Source of the DNA: Enterovibrio norvegicus DSM 15893
GTDB lineage: Bacteria; Pseudomonadota; Gammaproteobacteria; Enterobacterales; Vibrionaceae
Assembly: GCF_900115495.1 (NCBI RefSeq)
Contig: NZ_FOWR01000001.1
Coordinates: 45,669-109,668, forward strand
Direction: 5' to 3'
DNA length: 64,000 nucleotides
A model generated the notes under the pieces. That model had not been told where the DNA came from and did not search any database. It saw nothing but the letters and a program-made list of their open reading frames with translations. Position numbers and translations under genes: made by a program. This document shows positions 8,884 to 15,808 of the stretch, in pieces; positions within the stretch are counted from its first letter, which is position 1; each line of letters begins with the position of its first letter.

Positions 8884-9073
8884 GAAAGACGAAGAAGTAA
8901 AAACCACCGTAGAAAAAGATAAACAAGATGGACGCGAAGAGCCCTGCGAAGAAATGCGATTTGTTGTCGTAATAGTCGATGAACCCACCTGCAAACAGCA
9001 CGCGCTTGGTGGTGAACGCGTAAATCACGTTCGCGAATGACACGATAGTGGCGATGAGAAAAACGATGTCCAT
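8873..9073 (-). CDS. Small inner membrane protein, unknown function
   Basis: A 66-residue protein that is almost wholly hydrophobic: a first TM at about residues 3-18 (VFLIATIVSFANVIYAF), a loop with GGFIDYYDNKSH, and a second TM at about 40-62 (FFAGLFASILFIFFYGGFYFFV). Short two-TM proteins of this kind are often conserved in Vibrionaceae without assigned function. The ribosome site is weak. It converges on trmK with an 11-base overlap. Opposite-strand frames here have no protein-like character. Confidence 0.65.
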   Translation of the reverse strand: MDIVFLIATIVSFANVIYAFTTKRVLFAGGFIDYYDNKSHFFAGLFASILFIFFYGGFYFFVFPNV

Positions 9074-9227
9074 AAATGCATAACCAGTCTGTGAAAAGAT
9101 GTGATTCTACGTGAACGGTTCTCGACCATAAGATTTGCTCTTCCTCGCGAAAAACTTTCATCGATAGTGTTCACATTTCTGTGTTAGCTTCGCGGAATAA
9201 CAAAACAAAAAACACGGAGGAGTCGAC

Positions 9228-9851
9228 ATGACGTTGGAAGGGGCGGTGACGTTCACCATTGCGATATTCATTTTTGTTATCACGCCTGGACCTGGCATTT
9301 TTGCGTTAGTGGCTCGAGCCATGACGCGAGGTGCAAAAGACTGCTGGGCGTTGGCGTCTGGTATGGTGCTCAGCGATTTGGTGTACCTTATCTTGGCCTG
9401 TTTTGGTCTGGCGACCATCGCGGAAAATTATGCCACCTTGTTTGTGGTTATTCGTTATGTGGGTGCGGCGTACCTTATCTACTTGGGTTACAAAATGTTT
9501 GTCGCCTTGCCGCAAGCGCAAGACTTGGCAGATCAATCAGAGACCAAGCACTCAGGCCATGTGGCGGCCTTTATACAGGGCTTTTTGATTTCGGCATCAA
9601 ACCCTAAAGTGATTTTGTTTTATATCGCATTTTTGCCAACCTTCATGGATTTAACGGTATTGAGCTTAGGCGATGTTGCATTGGCGGTTGTGCTGGCGTG
9701 TTTTGCTTTGATGAGTGGTGCGATGCTGATGGCATTTGGCGCGGCGCGTATGGCTCGCATGCTGAAAACGGAAGCTGCACAGCGCAAACTGAACCGTTGT
9801 GCAGGTTCTGTCATGATTGGTGCAGGCGCGTATTTGGCCGTGAGCCGATAA
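9228..9851 (+). CDS. LysE/RhtB family amino acid exporter
   Basis: A 207-residue inner membrane protein with six predicted TM helices and the LysE/RhtB pattern. The N-terminal helix ends in VITPGPGIFALVARAMTRG, the family's conserved PGP motif. Later come GMVLSDLVYLILACFG, RYVGAAYLIYLGYKM and the GFLISASNPKVILFYIAFLPTF signature. Such proteins export amino acids such as threonine, homoserine or lysine. The substrate cannot be inferred. A strong ribosome site (CACGGAGGAGTCGAC) precedes the ATG. It is a single gene ending at the terminator at 9892-9919. Confidence 0.92.
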   Translation: MTLEGAVTFTIAIFIFVITPGPGIFALVARAMTRGAKDCWALASGMVLSDLVYLILACFGLATIAENYATLFVVIRYVGAAYLIYLGYKMFVALPQAQDLADQSETKHSGHVAAFIQGFLISASNPKVILFYIAFLPTFMDLTVLSLGDVALAVVLACFALMSGAMLMAFGAARMARMLKTEAAQRKLNRCAGSVMIGAGAYLAVSR

Positions 9852-9888
9852 AGGCTTAAAACGGCTTTCTGAAGCGCTATTTTCAAAC

Positions 9889-9921
9889 AACAAAAAAGCA
9901 GCCGACATGGCTGTTTTTTTA
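9889..9921. terminator. Bidirectional terminator between lysE-type and lysR genes
   Basis: The stem AAGCAGCC/GGCTGTTT around GACAT has an A-run on one side and a T-run on the other, so it can end both convergent transcripts. Confidence 0.85.
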
Positions 9922-9951
9922 TACCTGTTGCAGCGAGTTTTGCCACACCGT

Positions 9952-10821
9952 CTAAGCGATACTGGCTCGTTCGCTATACCTTGCGGCAAAGGTTTGTGCC
10001 AGCGAAGACACCACAGATGCAGACAACAATGGGTGAGCGCGCGTTGCCGTCACTAACACAATATCAATGGCGGGTAACGGCGGAAGATTCACATGGGTGA
10101 TCACGTTGAGATCGTCTGGCACGCTATTGGATGCCATGGCGGAGATCGCAACGTTACTTCTAACCAAACCTTTCAACGTGGAAGCGCTGGTGGTGAAGGC
10201 ATATAAGTCCACATCAATGCCAAATTTCCCCAGTCCATCCAAAGCGGTAGTGTGAAATTTACAATTCTTATCAAACAAGGCAAGGGGGAGCGGGCGACGA
10301 AGCGGAAGCTGTTTATCGCTGCCCATTATCCACACACCTTGGTCGTGCTGCAGCAACCAACCTTCATCGGAATCAGGGGCGCGCGTTACCACGACCACGT
10401 CGAGTTCTCCGCTGTCTAAACGTTGTCGAATACGCGTGCTGGATGCGCATAAAACATCAAAAGTAATGTGTCCATTTACGTGTGCCCGAAGTGATTCAAG
10501 AAGCCGTGGTAGCAGGCTTTCCGCATAATCATCAGGACAACCAATGCGGATAGGGCGAGAGGCATCTTCCTGTTTAAACGCGATCAAGGCTTCATCATGC
10601 CCAGCAACAAGGCGTCTTGCGTGGCTCACTAGACGTTGCCCCGACAAACTCAAACTGAGGGGGCGTTTATCGCGATTAAACAGCGTGCTACCCAATTCTT
10701 CTTCAAGCCGTTTAATCTGCATACTAATGGCAGATTGCGTGCGATGAATTTGTGCCGCTGCACGCGTGAAGCTGCCAGTATCGACAATGGCGAGGAAGCT
10801 TCTGAGTGAGTCGATGTCCAT
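9952..10821 (-). CDS. LysR family transcriptional regulator
   Basis: A 289-residue LysR-type regulator. The N-terminal winged helix-turn-helix covers about residues 1-62: DSLRSFLAIVDTGSFTRAAAQIHRTQSAISMQIKRLEEELG. The C-terminal part (about 90-285) is the periplasmic-binding-like effector domain, starting PIRIGCPDDYAESLLP. The start at 10821 is supported by AAGGAAA seven bases upstream. It is divergent from the GST-like gene at 10938 with a 116-base spacer, the usual arrangement for a LysR regulator and its target, so control of that gene is likely. The effector is unknown. Confidence 0.92.
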   Translation of the reverse strand: MDIDSLRSFLAIVDTGSFTRAAAQIHRTQSAISMQIKRLEEELGSTLFNRDKRPLSLSLSGQRLVSHARRLVAGHDEALIAFKQEDASRPIRIGCPDDYAESLLPRLLESLRAHVNGHITFDVLCASSTRIRQRLDSGELDVVVVTRAPDSDEGWLLQHDQGVWIMGSDKQLPLRRPLPLALFDKNCKFHTTALDGLGKFGIDVDLYAFTTSASTLKGLVRSNVAISAMASNSVPDDLNVITHVNLPPLPAIDIVLVTATRAHPLLSASVVSSLAQTFAARYSERASIA

Positions 10822-10937
10822 GACTGATTTTTCCTTACATCACAAAAGCGAATACTTAGTATCAATACTTTGCGTTAGAAACCTAACGGCTTGCTCAGCA
10901 TACTGGTTTCATCAACGTAAATGCAAAGGAGTGCAAA

Positions 10938-11603
10938 GTGAAATTATTTATTGCAAACAAAAACTATTCGACGTGGTCATTGCGTGGTTGGCTGGTACTT
11001 CGCGGTTTCGACATTGATTTTGAAGAAATTGAGCTGTCGCTTTTCACTGATGAGTTCTACGACGAACTGAAAAAATACAGCGGTGCGGCGAAGGTGCCAA
11101 TGCTGGTGGACAATGGTGTTCCGGTCTGGGAATCACTTGCTATTTGCGAATACGTGAACGAGCAATATTTGCAAGGAAAAGGCTGGCCAGAAAATGCTGC
11201 TGACCGCGCAAAAGCCCGTGCTATCTCCTCTGAAATGCACGCAGGTTTTGGTGGGGTTCGCAGTGAAATGCCAATGAACATTCGTGGTCGCCGCAAAATC
11301 ACGCCCTCTGAAACGTGCCTAAAAGATGTGCAGCGCATTGACGATATTTGGGCAGAGCAAATGGAGGCGTTTGCGGATAAAGGCGGCTATCTGTTTGGCG
11401 AATTTTCCATTGCGGACGCCATGTATGCACCCATTGCACTGCGTTTCCTCACTTACGGCGTTCAACTGTCCGAGAAGGCCCAAATCTATGCGGATAACAT
11501 TCTTGCAAATGCGGCGGTTCAGCAGTGGGTGGAAGAATCTAAGCAAGACTTGAGCGTGGTGCCGGAAGACGAAGCGGGCATCGAAATCAATGCGTATGCT
11601 TAG
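10938..11603 (+). CDS. Glutathione S-transferase family protein
   Basis: A 221-residue protein with an N-terminal thioredoxin-like GST domain (MKLFIANKNYSTWSLRGWLVLR, then AAKVPMLVDNG and the glutathione-contact segment VWESLAICEYVNE). A helical C-terminal domain follows, with GGYLFGEFSIADAMYAPIALRF. The STWSLR motif places a serine where zeta- and beta-like bacterial GSTs have their catalytic Ser or Cys. It starts with GTG at 10938, preceded by AAAGGAGTGCAAA. It is divergently transcribed from a LysR regulator. The substrate is not inferable, but detoxification or thiol transfer is usual. Confidence 0.9.
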   Translation: MKLFIANKNYSTWSLRGWLVLRGFDIDFEEIELSLFTDEFYDELKKYSGAAKVPMLVDNGVPVWESLAICEYVNEQYLQGKGWPENAADRAKARAISSEMHAGFGGVRSEMPMNIRGRRKITPSETCLKDVQRIDDIWAEQMEAFADKGGYLFGEFSIADAMYAPIALRFLTYGVQLSEKAQIYADNILANAAVQQWVEESKQDLSVVPEDEAGIEINAYA

Positions 11604-11674
11604 CGTCTCGACGACAAGCGTGAAACGGACCGAGTAATAACACCCTCTCAATCCTATCGATTTACCATACCTTT

Positions 11675-11699
11675 GACGGGCGTAAGCCCGTCTTTTTTT
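11675..11699 (+). terminator. Terminator after GST gene
   Basis: GACGGGC GTAA GCCCGTC followed by seven T residues. Confidence 0.9.
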
Positions 11700-11816
11700 G
11701 CCCCAAACCGTCAGTTTGTCACCAAATCGGCCATTTCTTTGATGTAACCCATCTAATCGGTTTTTCACTTCCGTTTAAGGTGTGGCTTCATCCCGCAGAA
11801 AAGAAGTCGCACACCG

Positions 11817-12923
11817 ATGACAAACATTAATCAAGAAAGACTGGTAGAGCATTTTATTGAGCTGGTGAAAATTGACAGCGAGTCAGGTAACGAGAAAGCC
11901 GTTGCCGAAGTGCTTGCGGAACAACTGGGCCAAATGGGCTTTGAAGTGACTAAGCTTCCTGTCCCAGACACCATTTCAAATGGCTTTAACATCTACGCGA
12001 AACTGCAAGGCGAGCGAGAAGGCAGCATTGTTTTCAGCAGCCATATGGATACGGTAACACCGGGTATCGGTATCGAGCCAATCATTGAAGACGGCATTAT
12101 CCGCTCTAAAGGCAACACCATTTTGGGTGGCGATGATAAATCGGGCATCGCAGCGGTGATGGAAGCGGTTCGCACCATCAAGGCGAATGGCGAAGCGCAC
12201 AAGACCATTGAAGTCGCGTTCACCGTGTATGAAGAGCTTGGTCTTGAAGGCGCGAAGCACTTTGACATGAGCAAGATTGAGTCGAACCAAGCGATCGTGC
12301 TTGATTCAGGCGGCAACATTGGCACCATCATTACCACGGCTCCAGGTCAGCAGAGTCTGAAAGTGACTATCAAAGGTAAGCCTGCGCACGCAGGTCTGGC
12401 ACCTGAAACAGGCATTAACGCGCTGACCGTAGCCGCTGATGCGATCAGCAACATGACGCTAAGCCGTATTGACCATGAAACCACCGCAAACATTGGCGTA
12501 GTGCGTGGCGGGCAAGCGACGAACATCGTGATGCCTGAGCTATACATTGAAGCGGAAGCGCGTTCACTGGACGACGAAAAGCTGGCGAAGCAAGTGGCGC
12601 ACATGGTGTCAACGTTTGAAGCCGCGGCTGAAAAACACGGTGCCGAGATCGAAATCGAGTCTACCCGTTCTTACAATGCTTACCGCATCGCGGATGATAA
12701 CCCTCATGTTGTCGCGATTAAAGCCGCATTCGAAGCCATAGGCATTGAACCAATGACCAAGCCAACGGGCGGCGGTTCTGATGCGAACGTCTTTAACGAG
12801 AAAGGCCTCACCACGGTTAACTTGTCTACCGGTATGTCAAAAGTTCACACCACTGATGAGTTCATCGCGATTGCTGATATGGTGTCTGTGACTGAATTTA
12901 TTCGTTCATACCTGACGCGTTAA
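11817..12923 (+). CDS. M20 family metallopeptidase, PepT-like
   Basis: A 368-residue zinc peptidase of the M20 family, tripeptidase T-like branch, cytosolic. Metal ligands and catalytic residues are in SSHMDTV (about residues 78-84), GGDDKSGIAA (about 105-113), the YEELGLEGA catalytic Glu region (about 141-149), LDSGG, and a late His in KVHTTDEF. A dimerisation lid is inserted between (PAHAGLAPETG). The length is a little shorter than E. coli PepT (about 408), as in the PepT2-like group. It probably cleaves N-terminal residues from short peptides. It is a single gene with a terminator on each side. Confidence 0.9.
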   Translation: MTNINQERLVEHFIELVKIDSESGNEKAVAEVLAEQLGQMGFEVTKLPVPDTISNGFNIYAKLQGEREGSIVFSSHMDTVTPGIGIEPIIEDGIIRSKGNTILGGDDKSGIAAVMEAVRTIKANGEAHKTIEVAFTVYEELGLEGAKHFDMSKIESNQAIVLDSGGNIGTIITTAPGQQSLKVTIKGKPAHAGLAPETGINALTVAADAISNMTLSRIDHETTANIGVVRGGQATNIVMPELYIEAEARSLDDEKLAKQVAHMVSTFEAAAEKHGAEIEIESTRSYNAYRIADDNPHVVAIKAAFEAIGIEPMTKPTGGGSDANVFNEKGLTTVNLSTGMSKVHTTDEFIAIADMVSVTEFIRSYLTR

Positions 12924-12952
12924 TTTCAATCATACGATTTTTCAAAGCATCA

Positions 12953-12981
12953 AATGCCGCCTACATGGGCGGTATTTTTTT
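12953..12981 (+). terminator. Terminator after PepT-like gene
   Basis: ATGCCGCC TACATG GGCGGTAT followed by seven T residues. Confidence 0.88.
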
Positions 12982-13010
12982 ATCCAAGCACCTTGTATGA
13001 AAACCTGCTT

Positions 13011-13214
13011 CTAGGGAAACCAGACACTTAGGCTATGTTCTATGCAAATGGAAACAGCAACGTATGCCAACAGTACCGCCATCACCCGAGTGAAATACGC
13101 AAAGTAACGGGGGTGTTCGATTTGCCGTCCAAGCGCTCCGCCAATGAGTGAGTAGGAAAGGGGCGCACCAAAGGCCAATATCGACAGGGCGGTTGACCAC
13201 AACCCCCCAGCCAT
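13011..13214 (-). pseudogene. Remnant of a LysE-family transporter (C-terminal part)
   Basis: A 67-codon frame reads WSTALSILAFGAPLSYSLIGG, then ALGRQIEHPRYFAYFTRVMAV and a final TM. This matches the last two helices of LysE/RhtB transporters. The frame hits a stop codon about 20 codons upstream of the ATG and lacks the N-terminal four helices and the PGP motif. It therefore looks like the decayed 3' end of a transporter gene. A genuine tiny protein is less likely. Confidence 0.5.
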
Positions 13215-13365
13215 GCCTCTGATTTTGCCAGTCGTGACAAAAAGCGCATCGTGACAGTGAAGGACGTATCGCTTTTAGGTGTAGCAGCTGCGAGTTGGTG
13301 TGATACTAAACGGTTGGTTCGATATAAACCGATGAGTGACATCCGCAGACAGACGGAAAAACAGA

Positions 13366-13397
13366 CAAAAAAGAGGCAGCGTCTTTAGACACTGCCC
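13366..13397 (-). terminator. Terminator of the zinc-ribbon gene
   Basis: On the minus strand GGGCAGTGTC TAAA GACGCTGCC is followed by TCTTTTTTG. Confidence 0.87.
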
Positions 13398-13432
13398 CTA
13401 TTAAACAATCATTTCTTAGTGCTTAGGCCGTA

Positions 13433-13657
13433 TTAAAAACCGCCGCCACTTTCAGGATAACCAAATGTTGAACCGCAGTGGTCACATTGTTGGTAAGAAG
13501 ATCCAAGCATCACATCGATGGAGTTCGATATTACGATGGTTGCGCGGTGGAAAAGCGTGCTGTTTGCGTCCGCTTTCAGTGGCTCTAGGTCGATACGTTG
13601 GTGCGAAGTCATACACGCACACTCGTTACAAAATAGTTTGTTTTCTTGGTCTGCCAT
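13433..13657 (-). CDS. Small zinc-ribbon protein, unknown function
   Basis: A 74-residue protein with two CxxC knuckles: FCNECACM at about residues 9-16 and QCDHCGS at about 59-65. These together would bind one zinc ion in a ribbon fold. Between them is a basic and hydrophobic stretch with no family signature I recognise. The ATG at 13657 is preceded by AAGGAAGGCGAC, a strong ribosome site. The longer frame to 13699 is rejected. It lies downstream of the exosortase cluster but is separated by a weak hairpin and 149 bases, so a functional link is only a possibility. Confidence 0.8.
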   Translation of the reverse strand: MADQENKLFCNECACMTSHQRIDLEPLKADANSTLFHRATIVISNSIDVMLGSSYQQCDHCGSTFGYPESGGGF

Positions 13658-13717
13658 GTCGCCTTCCTTGGTTCGGTGAACAGATTCGGATGACTTCACC
13701 CTACGTAGCGTGACGCT

Positions 13718-13739
13718 GAAAAATAGGCCAACGCCCTAT
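13718..13739 (-). terminator. Weak terminator-like hairpin after exosortase cluster
   Basis: On the minus strand ATAGG with CCTAT around GGCGTTG-type loop sequence is followed by TTTT. The stem is only five pairs. Confidence 0.4.
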
Positions 13740-13806
13740 ATTTGAGACTCATATCACTGTATCTGACGATGACTGCTGACGATTTGAACACCACGAACAG
13801 AAATGT

Positions 13807-14337
13807 TTACGAAGACGTTGAATGCTGGACGCTCTCTTGTTTTGCGATCTTCTTTCGTACATTGATGGCGCAGCCTTTGTCATTCACTGGGCCTGATACC
13901 GCTAAAAATAGGGGAGGGGTAGCTGTATCTGGAGACAGCAAACCTTCGACGCTATATTTCAATCTTGCCGTATATGCATGAGCTGTGAGCATTGAATTTA
14001 TTGGTTCTCCGTCTAGGAAGTATTGGATGTCATTCTTATTAAGGTACTGTGCGAGTAGCATGTTATCGCTCGCGTCCTTACCCAAAATATTAACCAATAT
14101 TTCCTGGTGGCATTGGGCTCGTGAGAGCACATACACATAGCTGCTGTTATTGGTGTTTAATGCTGCTTTTAGATCAAGTGTCCAGCCTGAACTTGCTACG
14201 GTCTCTAAGAAGTGTGTCTCTGTTTTTTCATGTTGCGTGATAGAGGCAGTGCTCGTATAGCGAGCCACCTTTTGACCAAGACTCACTGTGGCGATGAGGA
14301 TGAACAGGAAAATACAAACGAAGTGGGTTCGCATCAT
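13807..14337 (-). CDS. Exosortase-linked envelope protein, unknown function
   Basis: A 176-residue protein with an N-terminal hydrophobic helix (FVCIFLFILIATVSLG) that is either an uncleaved membrane anchor or a signal peptide, and a soluble extracytoplasmic remainder. I recognise no domain. Lines such as SSGWTLDLKAALNTNNSSYVYVL and RAQCHQEILVNILGK look structured, and two cysteines are present. The start ATG at 14337 lies one base after the exosortase stop and has GGGAGG seven bases upstream, so the two genes are translationally linked. Its position recalls EpsI-type companion proteins found with some exosortases, but no sequence match to that family is evident to me. It may help present or modify the sorted protein. 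Confidence 0.75.
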   Translation of the reverse strand: MMRTHFVCIFLFILIATVSLGQKVARYTSTASITQHEKTETHFLETVASSGWTLDLKAALNTNNSSYVYVLSRAQCHQEILVNILGKDASDNMLLAQYLNKNDIQYFLDGEPINSMLTAHAYTARLKYSVEGLLSPDTATPPLFLAVSGPVNDKGCAINVRKKIAKQESVQHSTSS

Positions 14338-14338
14338 G

Positions 14339-15160
14339 TTATGCCTCCCTAGCAGCATTTATTGGCGTTTTTTTGTCACTGAACAGCAAAGCAGATGCGG
14401 CAATTAGGGTGAGCAATACATTGTAAACTTCGAGCCCGACACCTTCATGGACAACCAGGTAAATGTCGTAACTTATTGCCATTATGCCGATGCGCACGAT
14501 GTTCAGTGACATCAATAGAACAATGATGGCGATTGGCCAAAGTGGGCGAATGGACTGTCCGCCTTTCAAAAAGAACAAAGACACCCATCCCAGCATGACG
14601 AAAGCAACATTGGAAAAACATGAACAGCCAATGCCGATGGAAAGATCATGGTTTCCGGTAAAAAGAAGGTGATTTCCGTTGATAATGAGCCCGTCATAAA
14701 GTAGCGAAAGCGCAGACCCAATGAGCCAAGTCTCAGCATCTAGTATTGAAGATGATGTGATTTTGAAAAGACAGGATTTCCAGATAAAACTGCCAGCAAT
14801 CATCAGCCATAGAAGGTGCTGCGGTTTGGCTTGTTGACAGAAGTAGATGCGCCATACTGATGCAAACGCTAAACCGACCCATGCCACCAAGGTGCTAGGA
14901 ATCAGACAAGCAAGTGAGAGAACGAGACAGGGAACGATAACATTATCTGGGTTGTGGCTGTCTTTCCCCCGCTTCCAGTGAAGACACATAATGGTAAACA
15001 ACGAGACAATCAAGACGGCGGGGAGGGGGTCGTTGGATTCTCCGTTAACCCAAAGAATGAGATTGTAAGAGAGCCCATTCGCGACCGTTAGCAAGGCCAA
15101 AAAAACATAAACGGTTTCGGTAAAGAAAAGGGTTTTGCCATTGCGATTCTGGGCTTTCAT
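14339..15160 (-). CDS. Exosortase-family transpeptidase
   Basis: A 273-residue integral membrane protein with about eight hydrophobic helices and the exosortase/archaeosortase catalytic set. The set is Cys at about residue 179 in GIGCSCFSNV, Arg at about 223 in SLNIVRIGIM, and His at about 238 in LVVHEGVG. In the family these act like the Cys/His/Arg of sortases: they cut a substrate protein just before its C-terminal TM helix and attach it to another molecule. The gene directly upstream encodes a tiny protein with just such a tail, 28 bases away. I chose ATG at 15160 (GGTGATAAG upstream) over a GTG at 15169. It is not the usual long PEP-CTERM EpsH protein. It looks like a dedicated one-substrate variant. 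Confidence 0.82.
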   Translation of the reverse strand: MKAQNRNGKTLFFTETVYVFLALLTVANGLSYNLILWVNGESNDPLPAVLIVSLFTIMCLHWKRGKDSHNPDNVIVPCLVLSLACLIPSTLVAWVGLAFASVWRIYFCQQAKPQHLLWLMIAGSFIWKSCLFKITSSSILDAETWLIGSALSLLYDGLIINGNHLLFTGNHDLSIGIGCSCFSNVAFVMLGWVSLFFLKGGQSIRPLWPIAIIVLLMSLNIVRIGIMAISYDIYLVVHEGVGLEVYNVLLTLIAASALLFSDKKTPINAAREA

Positions 15161-15188
15161 TCTTATCACCGTCAGGTCTGTTTAGAGA

Positions 15189-15446
15189 CTAGGCCGCTGT
15201 GTTATCAGCATGTGAAACCTTGGCTTTTCTGCGCTGTAATACAAAGCCAACTGCGCCTGCAAGAAGTAATACACCCGAACTAATAGCACTTGCGCCAAAA
15301 TCGCCCATTGGAGCACTAGAACTTGAGGCACAGTGTGGATTACCGACATGTTTACCGTTTCCACAAACGGCATCAGGCACTGCATAGGCCGCTGTCGAAC
15401 ACGCCAGTAAAGTGACAAAACCAAGGGCTCGATAATATGTTTTCAT
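15189..15446 (-). CDS. Short secreted protein with C-terminal sorting-type tail
   Basis: An 85-residue protein. Residues 1-22 form a Sec signal peptide ending in AYA. The mature part is only about 30 residues before the membrane helix and contains two cysteines (VCGNGKHVGNPHC) and a serine run (CASSSSAP). Then comes PMGDFGASAISS, a helix GVLLLAGAVGFVL at about residues 56-70, and a basic cluster QRRKAK followed by a short hydrophilic tail. Signal peptide, TM helix and Arg-rich end are the tripartite layout of exosortase substrates. The gene is the first of the operon and is directly followed by an exosortase gene, so it is very probably the dedicated substrate. The ribosome site TAGGAGATCACA is good. 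The residues just before the helix differ from the PEP-CTERM motif. Confidence 0.8.
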   Translation of the reverse strand: MKTYYRALGFVTLLACSTAAYAVPDAVCGNGKHVGNPHCASSSSAPMGDFGASAISSGVLLLAGAVGFVLQRRKAKVSHADNTAA

Positions 15447-15664
15447 TGTGATCTCCTAAATGTGATGTGCGTAGCTGTCTGGTTTCAAAATGAAATTAAA
15501 TTTGAAGAGAGATTTTCAATTTGCACTTATCCAAGGGTGAATTGCGTAAAATTGCTCTTATCCATTGATACAATTCAAGCGCTGTGCCAATAAAAGGTGT
15601 TGTATGTTTTTTTTAATTAAACTGTGAAAATAGATGGACGGTGAGGAAGGGCCGAAGCGCAACC

Positions 15665-15740
15665 TGAGAAGAGAGAAGAGAGAAGAGAGAAGAGAGAAGA
15701 GAGAAGAGAGAAGAGAGAAGAGAGAAGAGAGAAGAGAGAG
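15665..15740. repeat. 7-bp tandem repeat (GAGAAGA) array
   Basis: About ten copies of a purine-only 7-mer lie in tandem between the exosortase operon promoter region and the RTX gene terminator. Because seven is not a multiple of three and the array is nearly perfect, it is likely to vary in length by slippage. No gene clearly spans it. Confidence 0.9.
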
Positions 15741-15761
15741 TATGGGAATGAGGAAACAAGA

Positions 15762-15787
15762 AAAAGGCCTGAAGATACAGGCCTTTC
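15762..15787 (-). terminator. Terminator of the RTX adhesin gene
   Basis: On the minus strand AAAGGCCTG TATCTT CAGGCCTTT followed by TTC and more T residues. It lies about 20 bases after the stop codon. Confidence 0.88.
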
Positions 15788-15808
15788 AGCATACATTACT
15801 GTCTCAGG

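Noticed and set aside
15665-15740. CRISPR array
   Set aside because: The units are 7 bases with no spacers, so it is a simple tandem repeat.
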